Shown here: in pieces, positions 45,419-54,900 of the stretch
How positions within the stretch are numbered: the stretch's first letter is position 1
How the letters are laid out: each line of letters begins with the position of its first letter
Origin: Prunus persica
Taxonomy: Eukaryota > Streptophyta > Magnoliopsida > Rosales > Rosaceae
Assembly (NCBI RefSeq): GCF_000346465.2
Contig: NC_034009.1
Location: forward strand, 45,662,240 to 45,726,239
Direction: 5' to 3'
DNA: 64,000 bases
The notes under the pieces: generated by a model
Databases searched by the model: none
What the model was told of the DNA's origin: nothing
The model's input: only the letters and a program-made list of their open reading frames with translations
Program-made: the position numbers and the translations under genes

Positions 45419-46629
45419 ATGGAAGGTTTTCACAGCAACTCGAAAATGGCGAAACTGCTAAAAGGAAACTTGGAGAATGTGGACCTCAACTCGCCATTGT
45501 TCAGGTACTTGTGCGCTCAATCTCAGAGTCAGTCGCCGATGGACGCCTTGAAGCAGCGTCGTCGCCACCTCTCGCCGCTCTCGCCGCTCTCGCCTTTGGA
45601 GAATCTGATGGAGAGGTCGCCGCCTTCGATAGTTTATAGAACGCCGGTGAGAGGGGTGCAGAGGGAGGAGGTTCTGGTCATGGACGGTGTTTTAGTCACC
45701 GGAGGAGGAAGGAGCTCAAGGTCTGCTTCTGATCTGTCGTCATCTTCTTCTTCTTCGGATTCTTCGGGGAATATTCTGTACAAGACCGACCTTTGCAGGT
45801 CCTGGGAGGATTCTGGAAGCTGCCGCTACACCTCCAAAGGCCAGGTCTCTCTTTCTCTCTCTCTGTGTTCCTGTTCTTAAGTTTTTCTTTATATTAAATT
45901 TAACTTTTATGAATTTATAATGGCTGAAGTATTTTATTGGCACTATAATCATTCTTAATTTCATTGTTTCTTTAAAATGTGAAACTATTGCTCGTTTATT
46001 GTTTTTGTTTTAAGATCTTTCTGTTTGGAGAAAACAATCTGCTTTTGGAATCTAAAAGACTAGGTAGAGTTGGTGCGAGCCGTTTCTGATCTGCAAGATG
46101 CAAACTTTATGTATGCCAGTTTAGTATTCTTGCACATGAACTTCTTTTTACCCTAAAATTCAAGAATCTTTGTATGTCTACAGTGTTTCTGTCACACCTT
46201 TTATTTTTGTGTATTGGTTTTGCTAGTGTTCTCTTTAGTCCGCCTTTTTTGCTTGTTCTTACAAACTTCTAGGGAAGACCTAAAATTTACAAAACAGGAT
46301 GTTTGTTTGATTTATAGAGTAGTAGTACAAAGCAGAAAATATTGTTGCTGCCACACAAGAGCAGAACATACAAGTAAACAACACTTGCAACATTAAAAAT
46401 TCCTTATGATTTCAGATAAGCCTATGGTTACTCAAAATAATGTTCCATTAAGAGCTTTGTTTTGACTTTGAAATGACATACGAGAAAGAACTTAGGTTGT
46501 ATGCTCATTCATTAATATTTGAAGAAGTGGATAGTTCCAAATTGGATTGAACTTTGAGATTGGTGAATAAAGACAAATGTTCAAGTAAGATATAGTTGCA
46601 CCCTTGAAACTTAGCTGTAGTAATGTTTA

Positions 46630-46676
<47 letters not shown>

Positions 46677-48581
46677 GTCTTTGTATTTTCTTAATATTTA
46701 TGTGTTAATTTAATGGCTGGTATTGTTTTGGAACCATAATAATTGTGAATGTCATTGTTTCTTTAAAAGTTCGGTGTGAAATTGTTACTCCATTTTCTTC
46801 TTTCCTTTGTTTTAACGTCTTTCTGTTTGGAGGAAAACAATTCTGTTTTTGGAATCTAAAAGATTAGGTACACTTGGTGTGAGTGTTTTCTGATCTGCAA
46901 GATCCAAACTTTATGTCAGTTTACTACTCTTGCACTTGAATTTCTGTTGAGTCTGAGATTTGAAAAGTCTTGTATGACAGCAGTGTATCTATGTCACACA
47001 TCTTTGTTTTGTGTATTGATTTTGTTAGTGTTCTCAATGATTTTACTTATCAACCGCCAGAAAACTCCAATTTTTAGAGAACAGGATATTTTTCTCGATT
47101 ATACAGTAGCACAAAAGAAGAAATTGTTGCTACTTGCTTGCTTCTTTCGAAGATCATAAACACACAAGCAAATAATACTTGCAACATTTACTATTCATTG
47201 AGATTTCAGATAATTCTATAGTTAGTCAAAATAATAGTCCATCCATTATGAGTTTGTTTTGACAATGAAAGGAATGTACGAGAAAGAACTTATTTTACCT
47301 TCCAAATTGGATGGTTAAAGTTGAGATTGGTTTGAATAAAGATAAAGGTTCAAGTAAGAGACTTGTACTTGTCAAACTTAGCTGGTTTCTTGTTGCACCT
47401 AGATTATTTGGAGGTGCATTTAAAAACTAAAATTCATGCGTTGACTTTTTTTCTTTCCCTTTTAAGCAAAATGTTGTAACTAAATGAGACAGTAATATAA
47501 ATTTTGCATTCTTGTTGCTGCCTGCCTATTCAATTCAGTGATAGCCTATTCTAGTGTTCAACTGATTTCCTTGGGCTTATATGGATGTTGCAATACAACT
47601 ATAATCATTTTGTAAAGTTATCTTGCTTTCTGTAGAAAATGGTTTATACCCCCTTTTAAGATTGGGACAAATTGAATGGGCTTTTTTATATTGAAAGGAA
47701 GCTGGCATCTTTGGCCGAAAAAATGAAAGTATTGCTGCTGAAGTAATTTCTACTTGATTTCAATTTTCCTATAAAACTTGTTGACTGGTGCTCAACTAGT
47801 TGGGTTTTTGTAGCTTGCGTTAGTGTTAGAATTTAGGTTTGTGTTTTGGTGCCTTTGGTGGTTTTATGCATGAGTGTGTGTTTTAATGGATTGGATCTTT
47901 TGCCTGTATGTTTGTCATATCTCAATCATGTTTCGAGATGAGTTGTGCAGTAGTGTTGGTTGAAATTAGTATGTAATTTATTCATTGAAAGAAAATTGTT
48001 TCCTGATGATGAGTACTTGACCAAATTATGATTTGCTGCAGTTTTGTCTTGACAAATTTCTGTTTCTTTCATTTTTTTTCTTTTCAGATTGCACCAGGAA
48101 AAGAAAAGCCACGCCCAACTCGTTTCCCTGTCAAGAACAAATCTGAGGTTAACAGTCACACAGTGTGTTTTAGCTGTTTACTATTAACATAGTCAACGTA
48201 CTGAAAATGACATCTTTTCTTCTGTTTTGATTTGTGCAGACACTGATGTGCAAGTCATACACTGGCACAAGATTATGCACACCCAGCCCAAAGTCTAATT
48301 TTGTCCATCCGGTCATGGCCATTTCTGTTACAGAAGCAGCATCAGCCACAACACAAGCAGCTTCGTCGACTGCACCCAAAGCCACCATGAAGACTCCCAC
48401 TACTACCATCAGCTTCCTGGACTGGTCACCTCAAGATGATGGCATTGAGGTTGTGTTGCCGTATTCTTCAACTGGAACACCTCCATCAAGGGAAGATATA
48501 AGTTCCTACATCACTGATGTTCTTTGTGGCCCCACTACAAGAAGGATATTACCAGTGTTTGCTGAAATTTGCCCAGAGTAG
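45419..48581 (+). CDS. CCCH tandem zinc-finger protein with degenerate fingers (C3H14/C3H15-like)
   Basis: Homologue of plant TTP-type CCCH proteins such as CDM1/AtC3H15, which bind AU-rich RNA and promote decay. Exons 45419..45844, 48088..48147 and 48240..48581 give 275 aa; the start is the first ATG after a probable leader acceptor at about 45400. The N-terminus is Ser/Pro-rich. Finger 1 begins C126-x8-C135, but the third Cys is Gly141 and the His is Pro145. Finger 2 has C166-x8-C175 and H185, but the third Cys is Ser181. The lead-in YKTDLCRSWEDSGSC, the linker RPTRFPVKNKSE and the C-terminal block DDGIEVVLP...FAEICPE are well kept. Three of eight zinc ligands are therefore lost while the frame is intact: a decaying gene, or one with altered function. 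Intron 1 (2.2 kb) has a weak donor (CAG/GTCTCT) and contains a tandem duplication. Confidence 0.85.
45845..47400 (+). repeat. Tandem duplication of about 750 bp within intron 1 of the CCCH gene
   Basis: The first copy runs from about 45845 to 46630, the second from about 46631 to 47400. Shared landmarks in the same order: a CT run, AATGGCTG, TCATTGTTTCTTTAAAA, TCTTTCTGTTTGGAG, TTGGAATCTAAAAGA, TTTCTGATCTGCAAGAT, CAAACTTTATG, ACAGGAT(G/A)TTT, AATA(C)TACTTGCAACATT and GAGAAAGAACTTA. The second CT run (46633-46673) is an expanded version of the one just after exon 1. Identity is high but not complete, so the duplication is not recent. Confidence 0.85.
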
Positions 48582-49104
48582 TTTCGATCCGATTTGTGTA
48601 GAGAAGCCACTTCCGCTTGAGACCAAAGGTATAATATGTACATTCCTCCTGTTTGTTTTAGATACATACTTGGTTCTTTGAAACCTTAATTTTTCAAACT
48701 TGCTGCTCACAATCTAGTATGTGAATGGGGTTAGATTGAACACAAATTGTTGACCTTTGCTGGTGCTGCATTACTGCAGTACTTGCCAACTATAGTGTAT
48801 AGCTTTTTGATGGTATTAGACATGATGTCGTACTTAGAAATTGATAAAGACAATGGACTTGAATCTTTCTGTTGCGTGTTGAGAATCAACACGTGTGTAT
48901 GAATCATGTGTGATTGCGTGTAGTTGCTTACAGATTGTGATGCTGGCATTGCATCTGGTTATATATGGTAGAAAGAATCACATCTCGAGAAACAACATAA
49001 TGGTCTAGTTGCATTTGGGAGATTTTTTATATATATTTTGTGTGTGTAAGAATTTGGGGGATATGAATACTTAGCACTCACAAATAATCATCCCTTTCCC
49101 TCTC

Positions 49105-49139
<35 letters not shown>

Positions 49140-50549
49140 TTTCATCAGGCAGGAGTGGTATAGTAAGCTAATGGGTATAAACTTCAGATTCCTAATCTTT
49201 AGTTTGTAGATATTGAGATAGGCACGAGTTTGCTGTTCCGCTTTTGTAAGCTAATGGGTTTCTGGGCCATATTTGTTAAATGATTTCTTAAAGCTCGGAT
49301 CTTCTTCATGACTGAAAAAAAGTTTTGAAATCTTTTGTTCTTTTGGGTTAATCGTTGAGAATCGAATTTTTACGGCGGGACGAATTCTTCAAAGTAGAAA
49401 AAAGTTTTTTTATGTTTATTTTTCCTATTTTTTCTCTTCTTTTCATATACAAGCGATTTTGAAAAAGGGAGAATCAAACTTATGACTTTGGATGTAAATT
49501 TAAACGTTTGCAAAATAATTTAAAATTTTAGGCAATGAGTTTGGGAAGACATATACAAGTATGTATCTTAATCTTTTTCACCTTGTCTTTTGCAAAGAAA
49601 TTTTTATTATTTTGTTGCAAGGGTGTTGTAGCTCAAGTGGTTAAGAGAATTTACGTCATAGGTTCGATTTCCTCCTTCTCTAATATTACTTGTATTACAA
49701 ATATGTAATCTCCACGGAAAAGAGAAATGATATGTTTTCTTTGGTGGAGAAGGGGCGGTGTTCATCTTCATCTTTCCTAAGACCAGGCTGAGAATTGTCC
49801 ATTTCTAGCAAGTCATCTCATACCAAGTAACCAGAAATTGATATTAATGGGGACCTTAAAGTCAATATTCTTAAGCAAAAACAAGGTCATTGAAATGCCT
49901 AAAATTCTGGCCCAAAAAAAAAAATGGCCTCAAATTTTTTTATGGTAATGTAGCTGAGGAAATTGCTACTTATTAGATGAGGACCTTCTCACATCAGGAC
50001 ATATCCCTTTGTTGAGAGAAAATGTAAATGATATGAAAATTTGCCAATACAATTTCGCTAATATTCAAAGAATGGGGATTTGTAGTTTTTAAGTTCAACT
50101 CATCAAGGAAACATCTTTTAATTATAATCCCTGGTTACATGAGAAAAACCTTTGGATTAAAATTACAAAGAAACATAATGGGGTAAATGTGTGTTTGGTT
50201 GATTTTGTGACTGGGCTTGAAATGAGTTCAAAGTTGCCTGCATATCCTTTAATGGGATTAAGCCAACTCGTAGTTCATTGAATTTGTTTGGGATTTTGTT
50301 GATGGAGATTTGAGGTGATTTGGGTATGGAAGTTTGTAGTGTTTGGGACAAATTTGCTGAGAACAACCCAAGAATTTTATTTGGGTTGAATTTGGTTAAT
50401 TGTAAATGTGTTTTAAATTTGGTTGCGGTTGCATGTAGTTGGATGTTGGATTGCTTACGTACCCTTGCGGTTGTTCTGTGACTTGTTTTGTTAAACGAGT
50501 TTCGAGTGGTGACCCCTTTTTTAATTTTTTTTAAAAAGAAAAAGAAATA
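48582..50549. other. Intergenic, no gene seen
   Basis: 3' flank of the CCCH gene, then AT-rich DNA with a (TTA)n microsatellite at 49105-49138 and one SINE-like stretch at 49620. A minus-strand frame at 50163-50366 has no domain. The region leads into palindrome array 3. Confidence 0.55.
49620..49715 (+). mobile_element. tRNA-derived SINE-like element
   Basis: GGGTGTTGTAGCTCAAGTGG followed by TTAAGAG closely resembles the 5' half of a tRNA (A box). AGGTTCGATTTCC about 30 bp later is a good B box. The 3' half of a tRNA cannot be completed and no CCA-end structure is seen, so this is a SINE or tRNA relic rather than a tRNA gene. It is the best-preserved of the three SINE-like stretches in the window. 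Confidence 0.55.
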
Positions 50550-50780
50550 GTATAGCCGGCCGGCTATACTCGGTTTTCCTTATTAAAAATGGTATAGCCG
50601 GGCGACTATACTCGGAAATCGTATAGCCGGGCGGCTATACTCGGTTTTTTAATTTCTTAAAAACAGTATAGCCGACCGGCTATACTCGGTTGTTAATTTC
50701 TTTATAAGGAAATAGTATAGCCGCCCGGCTATACCCGGTTTTTCGTAATTTCTAAAAATAGTATAGCCGCACGGCTAAAC
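50550..50780. repeat. Palindrome array 3, left half (6 copies)
   Basis: Copies start at 50550, 50592, 50621, 50666, 50715 and 50761, with central dinucleotides GC, GG, GG, AC, CC and CA. Spacers are of the type TCGGTTTTTTAATTTCTTAA with AAAAATA before the next copy. This spacer differs from those of arrays 1 and 2 but is the same as in the right half at 51306-51708, so the two halves belong together. Confidence 0.95.
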
Positions 50781-51305
50781 TAGGTTTTTCTAATTTCTTA
50801 AACTCGATTTTTTCCTTGGGTTTAGATTAACGAAATTGAAATTGAAATCGAAATTGAAATCGATTTCTTCTTCCTCCTGTAACCCACAATACAGCTTCCA
50901 CCCAACCGCAGCCAACCACCACCTCTATGTAACCCAACAACCATCCAAGCCTAAACAACTCTGATGAATCAAAATTATCAGGAGGGTAGAAACCCTGTGT
51001 TGTCTTCACATCAATATCCATGTCAAGGCCCCACATTTTGCTGTTGGGTGAACCCACAAATCATTTAGATATGCAGGCTGATGCACTTGATGAGTTCACC
51101 GGTGGAGTTATACTGGTGAGTCATGATTCTAGGCTGATATCGCGTCTGTGCGAGGATGAAGAGAAGAGTGAAATTTGGGGTGTTGAAGATGGTACCGTGA
51201 GGGCCTTCCTGGGAATTTCGACGAATACAAGGAGCTACAAAGGTTGCAATTTTTCCGAAAGAGAAGTTTTGCTGATTGCATATTGAACTTCAGCATATCA
51301 GATCT
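50781..51305 (+). pseudogene. ABCF-type (GCN) ATPase gene fragment enclosed by palindrome array 3
   Basis: 51020-51245 encodes the end of an ABC ATPase of subfamily F (ABCF4/GCN4-like soluble ABC proteins linked to translation control): HILLLGEPTNHLDMQ (Walker B and signature), ALDEFTGGVILVSHDSRLIS (H-loop) and EKSEIWGVEDGTV. It is broken. The Walker B Asp is Gly (LLLGEP). About five residues are missing after DMQ. Near 51212 the frame shifts, and the next frame continues FDEYKELQR. The stretch 50820-51010 holds a short AT(C)GAAATTGAA repeat and GC-richer sequence that I do not recognise. No introns or other ABCF exons are present. The palindrome halves lie 40 bp upstream and immediately downstream. 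Confidence 0.85.
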
Positions 51306-51708
51306 CTAGGACCGCGAGGCTATACTCCGTTTTTTCTTTTTCTTTTTTTGAAAAGAAATAGTATAGCCGTTCGGCTATACTCGGTTTTATTTTTTTTAAA
51401 AAGAAATACTATAGCCGTTCGGCTATACACAAAAAAACCTATAGCCGCGTGGCTATATGCATTTTCAATTTTTTTAAAAAAGAATTAGTATAGCCGCGCG
51501 GCTATACTGGATTTTCTCTAATTTTAAAACGGAATAGTATAGCCGATCGGCTCTACTCGGTTTTTGTTATTTTAAAAAGAAGAAATAGTAAAGCCGCCGG
51601 GCCATACTGGGTTTTCTAATTATTTAAAAACGAAATAGTATAGCCGCGCGGCTATACTAGGCTGTTTATAATTGTTTAAGAAGAAATAGTATAGCCGACC
51701 GGCTCCAC
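51306..51708. repeat. Palindrome array 3, right half (8 copies plus 1 degenerate), 5' of ARC5
   Basis: Copies start at about 51306 (degenerate), 51361, 51409, 51439, 51488, 51537, 51588, 51638 and 51689. Central dinucleotides of the clear ones include TT, TT, CG, AT, CG and AC. Spacers contain TTTTTAAAAAGAAATA before each copy and TCGG or TGGG after it. The last copy ends 284 bp before the ARC5 start codon. Confidence 0.95.
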
Positions 51709-51992
51709 TCGGCTTTCGTGTATGAAGTCGAGATACATCTCTTTCCAATATCGCTTGTTTAAAAAAAAAAAAAGTACAGGCGTGGGCCGTGGCTTATAAA
51801 AAAACAAAACAAAAGAAGGAGATAATGTTTGAAATTTCCTACTCTCTATGTGAATACTGTACAGTATCAAAGCAGAAACAGAAATCCCTCTCACTGGCTT
51901 CCACTCCACTCTCACTCCCAATCCCACTCAACCGTATCTCCTCCTCCTCTTCCTCCTTCTCCTCGTCGTCGTCTAGGCTGATAAGGAAAGAA

Positions 51993-54900
51993 ATGTCGAG
52001 GGAGGAGGAAAGGGCAGCAGAAATGGAAAACGAAAATGGCGTATGGGAGGAGGAGCAGTGTCGTCTGTACGAGGCCTACAACGAGCTCCACGGCCTCGCC
52101 CAAGCCTTCGACACTCCCTTCGACGCTCCGGCGGTACTCGTGGTGGGCCACCAGACTGACGGCAAAAGCGCTTTGGTGGAAGCACTTATGGGCTTCCAGT
52201 TCAACCACGTCGGCGGCGGCACCAAAACCCGCCGCCCCATCACCCTCCACATGAAGTACGATGCCGACGCCCACTCCCCTCTCTGCCGCCTCCTCCTCCC
52301 CTCCAATTCCGATTCCCATTCCGATTCTGATTCTGAGCCTCACGAGAAGTCCCTCTCCCTCCAAGAGATTCAGGCCTACATTGAGGCTGAAAACATGAGG
52401 TTGGAGAAGGAGCCCTGTCTCTTCTCCGCCAAGGAGATTATTGTTCGGGTCGACTACAAGTATTGCCCGAACCTCACCATCATCGACACTCCCGGGCTTA
52501 TTGCTCCTGCTCCTGGTCCTAAGAATCGAGCTTTACAGGTGGTCAATTTGCTTATTATTGTACTGAATTTTGAATTGAAATGCTGCTCTTGTGTTTTCTT
52601 TGCTGGTCAATTTGGGTAATGTATATCATGAGAGAGAGTAACTATAGTTACATTTATTAGGGAAATTTTTATTTTTATTAGTAAAAATAAATGATTGATG
52701 TACTGCGTTAGTCTACTGACTAGGTATTTGTCTTGTCTAAATTGGGGTTTGCAATGGTGATTCTGTTTTGAATTTTGATAGTTGTTTGCTTAAAGCTGAT
52801 GTCAGGTCCAAGCTCGTGCTGTGGAAGCTCTAGTTCGAGCTAAAATGCAGCATAAAGAGTTTATTATATTGTGTCTTGAAGATTGCAGTGACTGGAGTAA
52901 TGCAACTACACGAAGGGTCGTAATGCAGGTAGCCACTTCCTTTTCCCCGTTTTAGGCATTGTGTTGTTTATTTAACTCTAGCGTAAAGCTTTGCCTTGGT
53001 TGCATCATGTATAGATTGATCCCGAGCTCTCAAGGACTGTAATTGTTTCAACGAAGCTTGATACCAAAATTCCCCAGTTTGCGCGTTCATCAGATGTGGA
53101 AGTATTTCTGTCACCTCCCACATGTATGCTTGATGGTTGCATCTTGGGTGACTCTCCCTTTTTCACTTCTGTGCCCTCTGGAAGAGTTGGCTCTGGACAT
53201 GATTCGGTTTATAGATCTAATGATGAGTTCAAAAAGGTATTTGTGCTTATCTTATATTCATTTTTGGAGAATAAATAACAAGGAAGGATTGCGATGTTCA
53301 TTCAATGTCCTTAATTTATAATTTCCAAGATTCCACTACTGAGTTATGTTTGATCACTTTAATGATAATAAACGTAATAAACCATAAGTTTTATTGTACA
53401 TCTCTATTATTTAGTAATTTATAGTAAATTAAGTGTCATAATTTAATCCACTGATCCTTAAAGCAACTTTCGAAGTCAAAATTTGTTTTTTAGTCGACTC
53501 TAACTGCTCCCATGTTTCTAACTAATGGTATTTCTACTGGAAGAAACATTTTTCCAGTAGTGATAATTTGGCAGTATAAGAGTTGTAATATGTACGCTGC
53601 TGATCCGAACTTTGGCCTGGTATATTTCAGACTTACAGCCACTGAACTGATATTTGCTCTGTTAACCCGGATACAATTCTGTTTACAAAGTGCTTATTGA
53701 AAAAGAACGGTTTTTAAGTATATTCTTTTTTTGTTCTTTTCCTTTCTGGCTATACAGGAATTTCAATGTTGAACTATGCAGAATTAGTTAATTAATTAAT
53801 TAATTAAAATGCTAAACTTCTTAAGCTAATTTTTATGTCAACTCTCTTTGACAAGTCCTTCGTGTTTATTCTTTTAAAACATAAGCATAAGATAGTTTAT
53901 GCTGGTATAAAATTATGTTTTTAAAATTTTAAAAAATAAAACAGAATCATAGATATGGTTGGTTTGCACTATTTTATTATGCAGGCAATATCATTAAGAG
54001 AGATGGAAGATGTTGCAAGCTTGGAGGAGAAATTGGGCCGGTCACTGTCAATACAAGAAAGAAGTAGAATAGGTGTAAGCAAACTTAGGTGTTTTTTGGA
54101 AGAATTGCTACAGAAAAGGTGCCCATAGTTTTGATCTTTCGTATTGTGATGAAAATAACATAGTTAATTGTCAACCTGTTAAGTTCCATGCCTAAAAGTT
54201 TGGGAAATATATTCTGCAAGGTATATGGATAATGTGCCACTGATCATTCCACTTCTCGAGAAGGAGTACCGGAGCGCAACAAGAAAGATGAATGAAATAA
54301 ATCAAGAACTCAGGTTTTTAACTGACAAAGCATATTCTTTTAAGTCAATTAACAGATTGGATGCAATTTATGGCACTTTATTTTCTTAAACTCTGATCAG
54401 AACATGGATCACGAAGGGGGTTATAACCATTAAGCAAATTATATTTTTCTGGTATTATAAATATTTGATCATTGGTTTCTTTCTTTTATATTGGTTGATT
54501 ATATTGCATTCTTGTGTTTATGCAGCACTTTGGATGAACTGAAACTAAAAGAAAAAGGAAGAGTATTTCATGATCTCTTCTTGACAAAGGTATTTTTAGT
54601 TGAGGCATTCTTTTTTACAAAGAGTTTATGTTATTCTTATCAATATCTCAGCATCTGAACCTTCCGATTATATATTGTACCTTATCTAGTAGAAAACGTG
54701 GCATTTGACGCTTGAGAATGTCCTCATGCTATAATGCTGAAGGGTAGGACCACCTTGGCCTCATGCATTTGACAGGATGTGAAGTGTGGTCAAAAGTGAT
54801 TTGGGCCTTTTTTACTCTTCAGAATTGTTAGGGTGGACGGAATCATGTGAACTATTCATAATGCTTAGTTTCTGTTCGTTTGTGGTAACAATAGAAGTCT

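Noticed and set aside
49620..49715. Functional tRNA gene
   Set aside because: A and B boxes are present, but the acceptor and T arms cannot be paired into a cloverleaf.
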